From Buttiauxella massiliensis (GTDB lineage: Bacteria; Pseudomonadota; Gammaproteobacteria; Enterobacterales; Enterobacteriaceae): DNA of 64,000 nucleotides. Where the stretch lies: assembly GCF_902500225.1 (NCBI RefSeq), contig NZ_LR722651.1:310001-374000 (forward strand), read 5' to 3'. Below the pieces are notes generated by a model. That model saw only the letters and a list, made by a program, of their open reading frames with translations, was not told the origin of the DNA and did not search any database. How positions within the stretch are numbered: position 1 is the stretch's first letter; each line of letters begins with the position of its first letter. Of this stretch, positions 39,271 through 51,903 are shown piece by piece. The translations under genes were made by a program, and so were the position numbers.

Positions 39271-40455
39271 ATGAAAAAGTTAGCCAATATTCACCTGCTG
39301 ATGATGTTGATTCTGCTGGTTGCTGTCGGGCAAATGACGCAAACCATTTATATCCCTTCAATTCCCGATATGGCTCACGACTTCGGCGTGCGCAACGGGG
39401 CAATTCAGCAAGTGATGGCGGCGTATTTGCTGACCTATGGCGTGTCACAGCTTATCTACGGGCCAATTTCAGACCGCATCGGCCGCCGCCCGGTCATTCT
39501 CACCGGTATGAGTATTTTCATCCTCGCCACACTTTGGGCTCTGTTCACCACTAATTTGACGGCTCTGGTGATTGCCAGTGCGTTGCAGGGAATGGGGACA
39601 GGAGTTGCAGGAGTGATGGCACGAACCATGCCGCGTGACCTTTACGAAGGTGCATCGCTCCGTTCTGCCAACAGTCTGCTGAATATGGGGATTCTGGTCA
39701 GCCCGCTATTGGCTCCGGTCATTGGGGGGATGCTTGATTCCGTATGGGGCTGGCGTGCTTGCTACGGCTTCTTGCTGGTGCTTTGCACCATTGTCGCCTT
39801 CTGCATGTTGCGCTGGTTACCTGAAACGCGCCCAGTTCAGGCTAAACCTCAACGACTGGTTGCGAGCTATAAAGCCTTACTAGGCAGCGGTTCGTTTAAT
39901 TGTTATCTGCTGATGCTGGTCGGTGGATTGGCAGGCGTAGCCGTATTTGAAGCCTGTTCCGGTGTATTGATGGGCGGCGTTCTTGGGCTCAATGGCGTAG
40001 TGGTGAGTATTCTGTTTATTCTCCCTATCCCAGCAGCCTTCTTTGGCTCCTGGTATGCTGGCCGGGAGAATGCGCGCTTCTCTTCATTGATGTGGCAAGC
40101 CGTATTGAGCTGCCTGTTTGCCGGCATTTTGATGTGGATTCCAGGCTGGCTTGGAATTATGAATATCTGGACATTACTGGTGCCAGCCGCGCTGTTCTTC
40201 TTCGGTGCAGGGATGTTATTCCCACTGGCTACCAGCGGCGCAATGGAGCCGTTCCCATTCCTCGCAGGCACCGCCGGTGCGCTGGTTGGTGGGCTGCAAA
40301 ATATCGGTTCTGGAGCGATGGCGTGGTTTTCTGCGTTGCTGCCACAAACCGGGCAATTCAGCCTCGGCATGTTGATGACCGCGATGGGTGTGATGATTTT
40401 GTTCTGCTGGCTTCCGCTGTCGCATAAGTTTCAGCGGCATGGTGAAGCAGTGTAA
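39271..40455 (+). CDS. emrD: multidrug efflux MFS transporter EmrD
   Basis: 394 aa, exactly the E. coli EmrD length, 12 TM helices of the DHA1 family. It has the MFS motif A YGPISDRIGRRPV, the antiporter motif C region LLNMGILVSPLLAPVIGG, and the conserved FFFGAGMLFPLATSGAMEPF. It exports uncouplers and detergents and is driven by protons. An upstream TTG would add 11 residues, but the ATG matches the family N terminus. It marks the start of the second E. coli-like synteny block. Confidence 0.94.
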   Translation: MKKLANIHLLMMLILLVAVGQMTQTIYIPSIPDMAHDFGVRNGAIQQVMAAYLLTYGVSQLIYGPISDRIGRRPVILTGMSIFILATLWALFTTNLTALVIASALQGMGTGVAGVMARTMPRDLYEGASLRSANSLLNMGILVSPLLAPVIGGMLDSVWGWRACYGFLLVLCTIVAFCMLRWLPETRPVQAKPQRLVASYKALLGSGSFNCYLLMLVGGLAGVAVFEACSGVLMGGVLGLNGVVVSILFILPIPAAFFGSWYAGRENARFSSLMWQAVLSCLFAGILMWIPGWLGIMNIWTLLVPAALFFFGAGMLFPLATSGAMEPFPFLAGTAGALVGGLQNIGSGAMAWFSALLPQTGQFSLGMLMTAMGVMILFCWLPLSHKFQRHGEAV

Positions 40456-40487
40456 TTTCCGCTCAACCCGAGCAGGTGAAACGCAAG

Positions 40488-40519
40488 CGTAGGTCGGGTA
40501 AGCGTAGCGCTACCCGACA
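40488..40519. repeat. REP-like palindrome
   Basis: CGTAGGTCGGGTAAGCG followed by TAGCGCTACCCGACA forms the usual REP-type stem with a mismatched middle. It lies between the convergent emrD and ABC ATPase genes. A second REP-like copy is at 46879-46911. Confidence 0.75.
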
Positions 40520-40528
40520 CTATCCAAC

Positions 40529-41260
40529 TTAAAGCACTTTACTCAAAAACTCTTTGGTACGTGGGTTAGTAGGGTTGCTAAACAGCTGCGACGGTGGCCC
40601 CTGCTCCTGAATCACACCCTGATCAATAAACACCACGCGATCCGCCACTTCACGGGCAAACCCCATTTCGTGAGTGACGATAACCATTGTCATTCCTTCC
40701 AGAGCCAGCTGTTTCATCACGGCCAGGACTTCACCTACCAGTTCCGGGTCGAGTGCTGAAGTTGGCTCATCAAACAGAATGATCGACGGCTCCATTGCCA
40801 GCGCACGGGCAATCGCCACACGCTGTTGCTGCCCACCGGAAAGGCTTGACGGCCAGGCGTCGATTTTGTCTATCAACCCAACCTTTTGCAGCAACTTTTC
40901 CGCACGCGACACGGCTTCAGCCTTCGAAAAACCTTTAAGCGACATCGGCGCCATCGTCAGGTTTTCCAGCACTGTCATATGTGGGAACAGGTTGAAACGC
41001 TGGAACACCATGCCAATACTTTCGCGCAGCGTGTTGAGGTTAGTTTTTGGGTCGTGTACGGCAAAACCGTTCACCATTACCTCACCACCATCCGGCTTTT
41101 CCAGCGCATTCAGGCAGCGTAGAAAGGTACTCTTACCGGAACCGGACGGACCAATCACACACACCACTTCCTGTGGCGCGATATCACAGGAAATGCCGCG
41201 CAGCACATGGGTTTTGCCAAATTGTTTCTGTAAATCCTTAACGTGAATCACTTTTGCCAA
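40529..41260 (-). CDS. polar amino-acid ABC transporter ATP-binding protein
   Basis: 243 aa, GlnQ/ArtP/HisP family: Walker [11 protein letters not shown]-loop [17 protein letters not shown], signature [16 protein letters not shown], Walker [16 protein letters not shown]-loop VTHEMGFA. It is the third gene of a binding protein-permease-ATPase operon and overlaps the permease by 23 bp. Sequence alone does not fix the substrate; ARG-box-like sites upstream of the operon hint at a basic amino acid. Confidence 0.9.
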   Translation of the reverse strand: MAKVIHVKDLQKQFGKTHVLRGISCDIAPQEVVCVIGPSGSGKSTFLRCLNALEKPDGGEVMVNGFAVHDPKTNLNTLRESIGMVFQRFNLFPHMTVLENLTMAPMSLKGFSKAEAVSRAEKLLQKVGLIDKIDAWPSSLSGGQQQRVAIARALAMEPSIILFDEPTSALDPELVGEVLAVMKQLALEGMTMVIVTHEMGFAREVADRVVFIDQGVIQEQGPPSQLFSNPTNPRTKEFLSKVL

Positions 41261-42002
41261 ACCTCTTTTCCATGTGTTGCACCATCAGCGAGAGCATGAA
41301 CGTCAGCACCCAATACACCAGCGAGATCGTCAGGTACGGTTCCCAATAAGTCGCATAAGCGCCAGAGACGGTACGTGCAGCGTAGGCCAAATCTGCAAGG
41401 CCAATCGCTGAAGCCAGTGAAGAATCTTTCACAATGGCGATAGCGTTATTACCTAGCGGCGGCAGAATCCGGCGGAATGCCTGCGGCAAAATCACTTTGC
41501 GCATCGTTTTGCCCCAGCCCATACCTAAAGCGCGGGAAGCTTCCATCTGGCCTTTATCGATAGACTGAATACCCGCACGGAAAATCTCAGAGACATAAGC
41601 TCCGGCATTGAGGGTAATCGCCACCACGCACGAGAGAAATGCGCCATATTCAGAGCGCAGTGCACGGGCAAAATCGACTGACATCAGCCCACTGGTCACC
41701 AACATGCCATCACGCGGGTTGATAAACAGCGGCACCAGCGCAAAGTGAACCACCATGATTTGCACAAACAGTGGTGTGCCACGGAACGCACTCACGTAAA
41801 CGCGCACCGGCCACTGCACCGCATAACGCAGCACGTGTTTCCACGGGCCATCTTCGGCATGCGCCATGCGGCCCAGACCAAGCAGCAAGCCCCATGTGGT
41901 GCCTAAAATAACGCAGATGATGGTGCACTTGATGGTCATGATCGCGCCTTGCATAAATAGCGGCGCGTATTCTGAGATTATCTCCCAGCGAAATCCGGTC
42001 AT
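41238..42002 (-). CDS. polar amino-acid ABC transporter permease
   Basis: 254 aa of the HisMQ type with about five TM helices and the coupling loop [20 protein letters not shown]. Only one permease gene is present, so it probably works as a homodimer, as GlnP does. AAGGACAGG precedes the ATG. A strong hairpin and a short ERIC relic separate it from the binding-protein gene. Confidence 0.9.
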   Translation of the reverse strand: MTGFRWEIISEYAPLFMQGAIMTIKCTIICVILGTTWGLLLGLGRMAHAEDGPWKHVLRYAVQWPVRVYVSAFRGTPLFVQIMVVHFALVPLFINPRDGMLVTSGLMSVDFARALRSEYGAFLSCVVAITLNAGAYVSEIFRAGIQSIDKGQMEASRALGMGWGKTMRKVILPQAFRRILPPLGNNAIAIVKDSSLASAIGLADLAYAARTVSGAYATYWEPYLTISLVYWVLTFMLSLMVQHMEKRFGKSDSR

Positions 42003-42013
42003 ACCTGTCCTTG

Positions 42014-42034
42014 TTGGGGCCGAAACGGCCCCAA
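42014..42034. repeat. strong hairpin between binding-protein and permease genes
   Basis: Perfect 9-bp stem TTGGGGCCG, loop AAA, CGGCCCCAA, directly before the ERIC relic. Such structures often reduce read-through from a highly expressed binding-protein gene. Confidence 0.75.
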
Positions 42035-42038
42035 GTCA

Positions 42039-42098
42039 TATACCCATTATCCTTCAAGCTGCAGGGGTGTTGGCTGCAACTCGAATGCTAACGGGTAT
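42039..42098. repeat. short ERIC element with internal deletion
   Basis: About 60 bp: TACCCATTATCCTTCAAGCT, then GCAGGGGTGTTGGCTGC, then AACTCGAATGCTAACGGGTA. It is the two ERIC termini joined, without the central conserved core. It forms a long imperfect palindrome inside the ABC operon. Confidence 0.75.
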
Positions 42099-42104
42099 CG
42101 CAAA

Positions 42105-42884
42105 TTATTCAGCGGGAAGAGTTGGAACGTTGCTATCAAACCACGTGGAATAGATTTTTGCGTAGGTCCCGTCGGCGACGATTTTCTTCAGGCCTGCGTT
42201 GATTTTACCCAGTAGTTCCTGGTTATCTTTCGCTACGGCAATACCGAAATACTGGCGTTCGAATTTGTCATCTTTAACCGCTTTCAACGCTTTTTCCGGG
42301 TGAGATTTGATGTAGTACTTCACCACACCCACATCACCAACAGCCGCGTCTATGCCGTCTTCAGCAAGTTCTTGCAGCATCAGCGGCGTATTATCAAAGC
42401 GTTTGATATCAGTGCTGTTTTTACCCAGCGTGTCGGACACGACAGTATCGCCAGCGCTAGAGTTCACTACGCCAACTTTCTTACCTTTGAGCGCGTTAAC
42501 GGAATCCACTTTGGAGTCATTAGGTACCACGATGGACTGCTCTGCCGGGAAGTATGGTGCGGAGAAATCAACCATCGCTTTGCGTTTATCGGTGATGGTG
42601 ATGCCAGAAATAATGATGTCACGGTCGCCGGAGTTCAGCGTGGCAAAAATACCTTCCCACGGTGTATTAACCAGTTTGATATCAAAGCCTTCTGCTTTGG
42701 CGATAGCTTTGATGATATCGATATCAAAACCTTCCAGCTGTTTCTGGCTGTTTTCAAATTCAAATGGGCGGTATGTACCGCCAGAACCCACGACATAGGT
42801 TTGCTGTGCGGCATAAGCGGAAGAGACAACGGAGGACAACATGCACCCGGCGAAAACAACTGATTTAACTAATTTCCTGAACAT
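42105..42884 (-). CDS. periplasmic polar amino-acid-binding protein
   Basis: 259 aa, family 3 solute-binding protein (PBPb fold). A signal peptide (cleavage AYA-AQQ, about residue 26) is followed by conserved features GTYRPFEFEN, DIIKAIAKAEGF, DIIISGITITDKRKAMVDFS and GDVGVVKYY. The Arg in TDKRKAMVDFSAPYF contacts the ligand carboxylate in this family. It is first in the operon. Two ARG-box-like sequences lie 18-52 bp before the start codon. Confidence 0.9.
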   Translation of the reverse strand: MFRKLVKSVVFAGCMLSSVVSSAYAAQQTYVVGSGGTYRPFEFENSQKQLEGFDIDIIKAIAKAEGFDIKLVNTPWEGIFATLNSGDRDIIISGITITDKRKAMVDFSAPYFPAEQSIVVPNDSKVDSVNALKGKKVGVVNSSAGDTVVSDTLGKNSTDIKRFDNTPLMLQELAEDGIDAAVGDVGVVKYYIKSHPEKALKAVKDDKFERQYFGIAVAKDNQELLGKINAGLKKIVADGTYAKIYSTWFDSNVPTLPAE

Positions 42885-42901
42885 TTTGCACTCCGAAAAG
42901 T

Positions 42902-42936
42902 TATTTAGTTATGCATTTAATTTGCATAAAAATACA
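42902..42936. promoter_or_regulatory. possible tandem ARG boxes (ArgR)
   Basis: Two AT-rich imperfect palindromes are centred 21 bp apart, the usual ARG-box pair spacing: TATTTAGTTATGCA (42902-42915, weak) and TGCATAAAAATACA (42923-42936, better; consensus core TGAATWWWWATTCA). Judged by eye. Confidence 0.4.
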
Positions 42937-43027
42937 TAAATTGGCGGGAAGCATCAACTGAAAGTTACAACAGACTCATTTTTCGGAGTTCGTCCCGCAT
43001 ATGAAACAACGCCGTGACAGCACCAAA

Positions 43028-43951
43028 TCAAACTTGTGATTGCAGCCAGTGAATAAACGCTTCAATTTTTGGCCATTGCCGCCCGGGTAGCGTAGTTGCG
43101 TAATAATGTTGATGGCATTTCAACGTCATATCACCAAATGGAGCAACTAACTCGCCGCGATCCAGGCGCTTTTGCACCAGCCTTTTTCGCCCCATTGCCA
43201 CACCTATCTGGTTTACGGCGGCAATAACAGCTAAGTCTGAACGATCAAATCCAATGCCTGAAGATGAAGGTAAATCGATGGAAAAATGTTGCGCCCAGCT
43301 ATGCCATTCGTCCGTGCCCGAATCGTTACTCCACGCCTGGCGGTCATGTAGCAGCGTACAGTTTCGTAAGAACTCTGGTTTATTATGCAATTCGAATCGC
43401 TGTGCATATTCCGGACTGCAAACCGGCAAGATGTCTTCATCCATCAGAAAATGATGGGTTAGCTGTGATGAAGGGGCATCGTCAAAATAAAGCGCCAGGT
43501 CGACTCCAGCACGTTGCAGATTCACGTTGTCGTTGCCAGTGAGAATGGTCAGTGAAATGGAAGGGTAGCGCCGCGTAAAATCACCCAAAATCGGCACCAG
43601 CCAACACTGAGCAATTGAAGGACGCGAATAAATAGTCAGCAAGCCCGACAGCTCCTGGTTTTTGATATCCAGGATCTCCTGATTTAACGTATCCAGCGAT
43701 GATTTCAGCGCCCAAAAAACTCGTTTTCCTTCATGTGTTAACTCAACTTTACGGTGTGAACGCACAAACAGCTGGATCCCCAACTCCTGCTCAAGCTGAT
43801 TAATCCGATGGCTGACCGCGCTCGAACTTAGCGAAAGCTCTGCCGCTGCCAGCGCGAAGGATTGATGCCGAGCTGCGACTTCAAATGTGTAGAGTTTTGA
43901 TAGCTGCCAGCCGTTGAGCAGGCGGTTTCTGACTTCACGAATCGGGTCCAT
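43028..43951 (-). CDS. dsdC: D-serine-responsive LysR-type regulator DsdC
   Basis: 307 aa. The N-terminal winged helix-turn-helix (about residues 18-80) contains LAAAELSLSSSAVSHRINQL, and a LysR effector domain follows. It is divergent from dsdXA, the arrangement of the E. coli D-serine locus, and activates those genes when D-serine is present. The 225-bp divergent region must hold the DsdC sites; I cannot place them with confidence. Confidence 0.92.
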   Translation of the reverse strand: MDPIREVRNRLLNGWQLSKLYTFEVAARHQSFALAAAELSLSSSAVSHRINQLEQELGIQLFVRSHRKVELTHEGKRVFWALKSSLDTLNQEILDIKNQELSGLLTIYSRPSIAQCWLVPILGDFTRRYPSISLTILTGNDNVNLQRAGVDLALYFDDAPSSQLTHHFLMDEDILPVCSPEYAQRFELHNKPEFLRNCTLLHDRQAWSNDSGTDEWHSWAQHFSIDLPSSSGIGFDRSDLAVIAAVNQIGVAMGRKRLVQKRLDRGELVAPFGDMTLKCHQHYYATTLPGRQWPKIEAFIHWLQSQV

Positions 43952-44176
43952 AGCGCTTTCCTGAAAGATAAATCATGGCGACATTGTAAAATACGCCCTC
44001 GAAAACGTCGTTTTAAGATGTGAAAAATCGAACCAACATCAATTTAACACCCCTAATTTCGACCTGAATCACTCTTTTGCCTCAATCTGGCTCATCTGAG
44101 ATGCTATTTATATCGTTTGTCAGCCAGGAGCAATTTTTATCCAATAGCGGCAGATAAATCGCAGAGTGAGGTGGGT

Positions 44177-45514
44177 ATGGAATCTCAGATTTGGGTTGTG
44201 GGAACGCTGCTCAGCAGCATAATTTTAATCGTCTTTACCATCGTAAAACTGAAGTTTCACCCTTTCCTCGCTTTGTTGCTGGCCAGTTTTTTTGTCGGCA
44301 CCATGATGAGTATGAGCCCGCTGGATATGGTGAACGCCATTGAAAACGGCATTGGCAGCACGTTGGGCTTCCTCGCGGCGGTCATCGGCCTTGGCACGAT
44401 TCTGGGCAAGATGATGGAAGTGTCAGGCGGCGCCGAGCGGATTGGCCTGGCGTTACAGCGCTGCCGATGGTTATCGGCTGATGTGATAATGGTGTTGGTT
44501 GGCTTGATTTGCGGTATCACGCTGTTTGTGGAGGTCGGTGTGGTGTTGCTGATTCCGCTGGCATTTTCTATCGCCAAAAAGACCAATACCTCTTTGCTGA
44601 AACTGGCTATTCCATTGTGTACTGCGTTAATGGCAGTGCATTGCGTGGTTCCGCCACACCCAGCGGCGATGTTTGTCACCAACAAACTGGGTGCGGATGT
44701 CGGCACAGTGATTGTGTATGGTTTACTGGTGGGCTTAACTGCATCACTAGTCGGCGGGCCACTGTTCCTGAAAATCGTCGGCAATCGTCTGCCGTTTAAA
44801 GCGGTCCCTGCTGAATTTTCTGACCTGAAAGTTCGTAACGAAGAAACGCTGCCTTCATTAGGCGCGACGCTGTTTACGATTTTACTGCCGATTGGTCTGA
44901 TGCTGGTCAAAACCCTCGCTGAGCTGAATATGGCGAAAGGCGGGGCGTTGTACACCGTGCTGGAATTTATCGGTAACCCAATAACAGCCATGTTTATTGC
45001 GGTGTTTGTCGCCTATTACGTGCTTGGATTACGCCAGCATATCGGCATGAGCCAACTGTTAACCCATACCGAGAATGGCTTTGGTTCTATCGCCAACATT
45101 TTGCTGATTATCGGTGCGGGCGGTGCGTTTAACGCCATTCTGAAAACCAGTGGCCTGGCAGATTCGCTGGCGGTGTTGCTCTCCAATTTGCACATGCACC
45201 CGATTTTACTGGCATGGCTGGTCGCCCTGATTTTGCATGCGGCTGTAGGCTCTGCAACAGTGGCAATGATGGGCGCAACCGCTATTGTGGCACCGATGCT
45301 GCCGCTTTATCCCAACGTCAGCCCGGAAATTATCACCATTGCTATTGGCTCCGGCGCAATTGGCTGCACCATCGTCACGGACTCACTGTTCTGGCTGGTG
45401 AAGCAATATTGCGGCGCAACGCTTAACGAAACATTCAAATACTATACAACGGCGACTTTTATCGCCTCTCTGTTAGCACTGGGCGCGACGTTCCTGCTTT
45501 CCTTTATCATCTAA
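44177..45514 (+). CDS. dsdX: D-serine/proton symporter DsdX
   Basis: 445 aa, same length as E. coli DsdX, GntP family with 12 or more TM helices. Family-typical stretches such as FLAAVIGLGTILGKMMEVSG, CGITLFVEVGVVLLIPLAFS and GSGAIGCTIVTDSLFWLVKQ are present. The frame opens 20 codons upstream, but the ATG at 44177 has GAGGTGGG just before it and matches E. coli. dsdA follows after 18 bp. Confidence 0.95.
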   Translation: MESQIWVVGTLLSSIILIVFTIVKLKFHPFLALLLASFFVGTMMSMSPLDMVNAIENGIGSTLGFLAAVIGLGTILGKMMEVSGGAERIGLALQRCRWLSADVIMVLVGLICGITLFVEVGVVLLIPLAFSIAKKTNTSLLKLAIPLCTALMAVHCVVPPHPAAMFVTNKLGADVGTVIVYGLLVGLTASLVGGPLFLKIVGNRLPFKAVPAEFSDLKVRNEETLPSLGATLFTILLPIGLMLVKTLAELNMAKGGALYTVLEFIGNPITAMFIAVFVAYYVLGLRQHIGMSQLLTHTENGFGSIANILLIIGAGGAFNAILKTSGLADSLAVLLSNLHMHPILLAWLVALILHAAVGSATVAMMGATAIVAPMLPLYPNVSPEIITIAIGSGAIGCTIVTDSLFWLVKQYCGATLNETFKYYTTATFIASLLALGATFLLSFII

Positions 45515-45532
45515 GCGCAAAGAGATTGTCTT

Positions 45533-46861
45533 ATGAAAAACGCTGAAATAAACACATTGATTCAACAGTTTCCGCTGGTTCGCGATCTGATTGATTTGCA
45601 AGAAACCCGTTGGTTTAACCCGGAAACCACAACGCTTGCCGAAGGCTTACCGTACGTGGGGCTGACCGCCGAAGATGTGCAGGATGCCCATGCACGCCTG
45701 ACGCGTTTTGCGCCTTATCTGGCGCAGGCATTCCCGGAAACCGCTGCGACTAACGGCATTATCGAGTCCGAACTGGTCGCCATTCCAGCAATGCAAAAAC
45801 GCCTGGAAAAAGAGTTTGATCAGAAAATCTGCGGCCAGTTGCTGCTGAAAAAGGACAGCCATCTGCCAATTTCAGGTTCCATCAAAGCGCGTGGCGGGAT
45901 TTATGAAGTCCTGACTCATGCCGAAAAACTGGCAATCGAAGCCGGTTTACTGACCACCGAAGATGATTACACCAGACTGCTATCACCTGAATTTAAAGCT
46001 TTCTTTAGCCAGTACAGCATCGCGGTTGGCTCAACCGGCAACCTGGGGTTATCCATCGGCATCATGAGCGCGCGCATTGGCTTTAATGTCACCGTGCATA
46101 TGTCTGCCGATGCCCGAGCGTGGAAAAAAGCCAAACTGCGCAGCCATGGCGTCACGGTTGTGGAATACGAGCAGGATTACGGTGTCGCCGTAGAGCAGGG
46201 CCGTAAAGCGGCTGAATCCGACCCTAACTGTTTCTTTATCGACGACGAAAATTCACGCACGCTTTTCCTCGGCTACTCAGTTGCCGGCCAGCGCTTAAAA
46301 GACCAGTTTACCCAGCAAGGTCGAGTTGTGGATAAAGAACACCCGCTGTTTGTTTACCTGCCGTGCGGCGTGGGCGGTGGGCCTGGTGGTGTGGCATTTG
46401 GTCTGAAAATGGCGTTCGGTGATAACGTTCACTGCTTCTTTGCAGAACCGACGCATTCGCCTTGTATGCTGCTGGGGGTTTATACCGGCCTGCATGATGA
46501 GATATCCGTGCAAGATTTGGGTATTGATAATGTTACTGCCGCTGATGGCCTGGCGGTGGGGCGTGCGTCCGGGTTTGTTGGACGCGCAATGCAACGGTTA
46601 CTCGATGGTTTCTATACTCTTGAAGACCAGACCATGTACCGGTTGCTCGGCTGGCTTGCGGAAGAAGAAAATATTCGTCTTGAACCTTCTGCGCTGGCGG
46701 GAATGCCAGGTCCACAGCACGTAAGTGCAGATACGGCTTACCAGCAGATGCATGGCTTCACAGCGCAGCAACTGCAAAATGCTACTCATATCGTTTGGGC
46801 GACAGGTGGCGGCATGGTGCCAGAAGCGGAGATGGCGCAGTATCTGGCGAAAGCGAAGTAA
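45533..46861 (+). CDS. dsdA: D-serine ammonia-lyase (dehydratase)
   Basis: 442 aa fold-type II PLP enzyme that converts D-serine to pyruvate and ammonia, which detoxifies it and allows growth on it. The Schiff-base lysine is K118 in SGSIKARGG, and the PLP-phosphate glycine loop is [24 protein letters not shown] also matches the family. It is co-transcribed with dsdX. Confidence 0.96.
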   Translation: MKNAEINTLIQQFPLVRDLIDLQETRWFNPETTTLAEGLPYVGLTAEDVQDAHARLTRFAPYLAQAFPETAATNGIIESELVAIPAMQKRLEKEFDQKICGQLLLKKDSHLPISGSIKARGGIYEVLTHAEKLAIEAGLLTTEDDYTRLLSPEFKAFFSQYSIAVGSTGNLGLSIGIMSARIGFNVTVHMSADARAWKKAKLRSHGVTVVEYEQDYGVAVEQGRKAAESDPNCFFIDDENSRTLFLGYSVAGQRLKDQFTQQGRVVDKEHPLFVYLPCGVGGGPGGVAFGLKMAFGDNVHCFFAEPTHSPCMLLGVYTGLHDEISVQDLGIDNVTAADGLAVGRASGFVGRAMQRLLDGFYTLEDQTMYRLLGWLAEEENIRLEPSALAGMPGPQHVSADTAYQQMHGFTAQQLQNATHIVWATGGGMVPEAEMAQYLAKAK

Positions 46862-46878
46862 TCCGTTTACAGCAAAGT

Positions 46879-46911
46879 TGTCGGATGTCGCTAACGCTAA
46901 TCCGACCTACG
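46879..46911. repeat. REP-like palindrome between dsdA and the agl operon
   Basis: TGTCGGATGTCGCTAACGC then TAATCCGACCTACG: two pairing arms with an imperfect centre, typical of REP elements in convergent intergenic gaps. Confidence 0.75.
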
Positions 46912-46912
46912 A

Positions 46913-46947
46913 AAAAATCTGGAGTAAGGTGCAGCCCCTTACTCCAG
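46913..46947 (-). terminator. terminator of the agl operon
   Basis: Minus strand CTGGAGTAAGG, short loop, CCTTACTCCAG followed by ATTTTTT. It begins 8 bp beyond the 6-phospho-alpha-glucosidase stop. Confidence 0.88.
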
Positions 46948-46954
46948 TTCGCCG

Positions 46955-49896
<2,942 letters not shown>

Positions 49897-50043
49897 TTTT
49901 AAATCCTCACTTAACAACCTGTAGGGTAAATGGCCTTATTTTTTAACGCTGGCCTGCGACTGAGAGTAGGGAGACACAGGTGACTTATCGTTGCCCGTCG
50001 CACCGATTCGTGATCGCTTTCATAGTTTTTATTTGGGGTAAGT

Positions 50044-50071
50044 TGTCTACTTTTTGATAGTTAAATAGACA
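50044..50071. promoter_or_regulatory. candidate operator in the aglA/yidP divergent region
   Basis: TGTCTA, 16 bp, TAGACA forms an inverted repeat between the divergent PTS and GntR genes. A similar half site, GGTCTAC, occurs at 50184-50190 next to the regulator's ribosome-binding site. Binding by the adjacent GntR protein is inferred. Confidence 0.45.
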
Positions 50072-50192
50072 CGATGATTTTTAATTTCTTGTTCATCATG
50101 AAAATATGAAATAAAAATCATTTAAATCATGAATTTGATTAATGAAATGACGGTTCTATAAACCCAATTCGAAGCGGCTAAGAGGTCTACAG

Positions 50193-50921
50193 GTGATCTA
50201 CAAATCTATCGCCGATCGGTTACGCATCCGGCTAAATTCTGCTGATTACAACATAGGCAGCCCGCTACCTTCTGAAGTTCGCCTGGCAGGCGAGTTTGGT
50301 GTTTCACGTATGACGATTCGTAAAGCCATCGATTTGTTGGTGGGCTGGGGGTTGGTCGTACGCCGCCATGGCAGTGGCACTTATGTAGCGAAGAAAGATG
50401 TTCACCATGAAACCACGAATCTCACCGGGTTTATTGAGGTGATGCGTAACCAGGGCAAAGAGGTGGTGAGTAATGTGCTGGAGTTCAATGTGATGCCCGC
50501 CCCACCAGCAATCGCCAGCCAATTACGCATTAATATTGATGAACGGATCTATTTCTCGCGCCGGGTTCGCTCGGTAGATGGCAAGCCGTTAATGGTAGAA
50601 GACAGCTATATGCCGGTGAAATTATTCCGTAATTTGTCCGTCGCACATCTGGAAGGTTCTAAATTCAGTTATATAGAAGATGAGTGCCACATCATCGTCT
50701 GTGGTAACTACGAAAGCCTCACACCCGTGCTGGCCGACAAGAAAATGGCAAATCTGCTCAATATCGATGAGCTAACACCCATTCTGCGCATCACGTCACT
50801 GTCATACAGCGACAGCGGTGACTATGTGAATTATTCGGTGATGTTCCGAAATGCCAGCGAATACCAGGTGGATTACCATTTGCGGCGGGTGCATATGAAT
50901 AGAATAAGAGATGAGGCATAA
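50193..50921 (+). CDS. yidP: GntR/UTRA-family regulator YidP
   Basis: 242 aa. The N-terminal GntR winged helix-turn-helix (about 1-65) contains GEFGVSRMTIRKAIDLLV and RRHGSGTYV; the C-terminal UTRA effector domain has the conserved YFSRRVRSVDGKPLMVEDSY. It starts at GTG, with AAGAGG about 9 nt upstream. It is divergent from aglAB and probably represses it until a phosphorylated alpha-glucoside binds. It corresponds to E. coli yidP next to glvCG. Confidence 0.92.
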   Translation: MIYKSIADRLRIRLNSADYNIGSPLPSEVRLAGEFGVSRMTIRKAIDLLVGWGLVVRRHGSGTYVAKKDVHHETTNLTGFIEVMRNQGKEVVSNVLEFNVMPAPPAIASQLRINIDERIYFSRRVRSVDGKPLMVEDSYMPVKLFRNLSVAHLEGSKFSYIEDECHIIVCGNYESLTPVLADKKMANLLNIDELTPILRITSLSYSDSGDYVNYSVMFRNASEYQVDYHLRRVHMNRIRDEA

Positions 50922-50959
50922 ACATAGCTTGCTGATAACTAATTTAATAAAAATAAGAT

Positions 50960-50985
50960 AATTGCTGCCCTAATGGGCAGCAATT
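50960..50985. terminator. terminator between yidP and the HNH gene
   Basis: Perfect 11-bp stem AATTGCTGCCC, loop TAAT, GGGCAGCAATT. It is followed by TTCGTT on the plus strand and by an AT-rich stretch on the minus strand. It separates two convergent genes. Confidence 0.7.
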
Positions 50986-51009
50986 TCGTTAAAAGCTCTG
51001 AATTCATTT

Positions 51010-51903
51010 TTACTTCTTAAATACATTTTCTCTATGCCATTCAAGAAATGTGTAAGCCTTTGGATGAAATTCGCGAACCCGTTGGATTTTGATGTTTAAA
51101 TCTTGCCATATTTTACTGTCAAAGCATGGGCTTAGCATTACTAATCCATCGTTGGTAAACGACAAGTAACCATTATCGAAAAGCACGTCTATATGAGCAG
51201 CGAGCATAATCCCGTTATAAGGATTCAACCGTTCTGAACCAGTCTCACAAGCGCGCCAGGGTTTAATATGACTTGCTATAAGTAGAGGAAGGAAAGAAAC
51301 ACCAGTCACAGGGCATGCTGGATAAATTTTCAAACATTCCACCCGGAACATCCCCTGACCCCGACGCGCTTCAATGTACGTCAGTTTCTCTGTTTCACTC
51401 AGAGATACATCAGTAAGGATTTCTTCAACATCCTCAACTTCCGGAGCATATATACTCGTCATAACAGTTGTATAAATGTCTCTGTTTGGCGCGTGTCTTT
51501 TAGCAGTTAACGTTGACGCAATAATATCCGTGGGAATTCCTGCTGGAACATTAATATATTTTATTTTTGAACCATATGAACGGTTACCTGTGAACTCCTC
51601 CCAATTCAAAGTTGTTTTCCCATGAATATGAGCATTTGTAAAATATACTACTTTCTTATTTACTTTTACGCCTTCAACTTCATGAATCTTGACTATATCT
51701 GCAACTATAATATCGAATTGAGATTTATTAACATCATCTTCCTTGCGAATAATAATAACCTCCGGAACTTTACCTTTACCAATAACCCATTTTCCGGAGT
51801 GCCCATCTTTTCCTTCCATATGAAAATTGGCGCCACTTGTTTCAACAATTACTGCAAGTCTGGATGGAGATGCTTTATTAAAGCTGATATTATTCTTTTC
51901 CAC
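51010..51903 (-). CDS. HNH endonuclease with uncharacterised N-terminal domain
   Basis: 297 aa. The C-terminal HNH domain (about residues 178-255) is complete: SHIKPW (His212), LNPYNG (Asn227, Asn230) and AAHIDVLFDNG (His237), the pattern of HNH proteins of restriction type. The first 165 residues form a separate, mostly beta-predicted domain that I do not recognise; it may bind DNA or a modified base. GTG at 51903 is preferred because AAGGAAG lies 6 nt upstream. The gene is AT-rich compared with its neighbours and has no counterpart between yidP and yidE in E. coli. No methylase gene is adjacent. Confidence 0.82.
   Translation of the reverse strand: MEKNNISFNKASPSRLAVIVETSGANFHMEGKDGHSGKWVIGKGKVPEVIIIRKEDDVNKSQFDIIVADIVKIHEVEGVKVNKKVVYFTNAHIHGKTTLNWEEFTGNRSYGSKIKYINVPAGIPTDIIASTLTAKRHAPNRDIYTTVMTSIYAPEVEDVEEILTDVSLSETEKLTYIEARRGQGMFRVECLKIYPACPVTGVSFLPLLIASHIKPWRACETGSERLNPYNGIMLAAHIDVLFDNGYLSFTNDGLVMLSPCFDSKIWQDLNIKIQRVREFHPKAYTFLEWHRENVFKK

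Noticed and set aside
40529-42884. Naming the ABC operon glnHPQ
   Set aside because: The true E. coli glnHPQ lies in another context. The substrate cannot be read from sequence, and upstream ARG-like boxes point to a basic amino acid, so no symbol is given.
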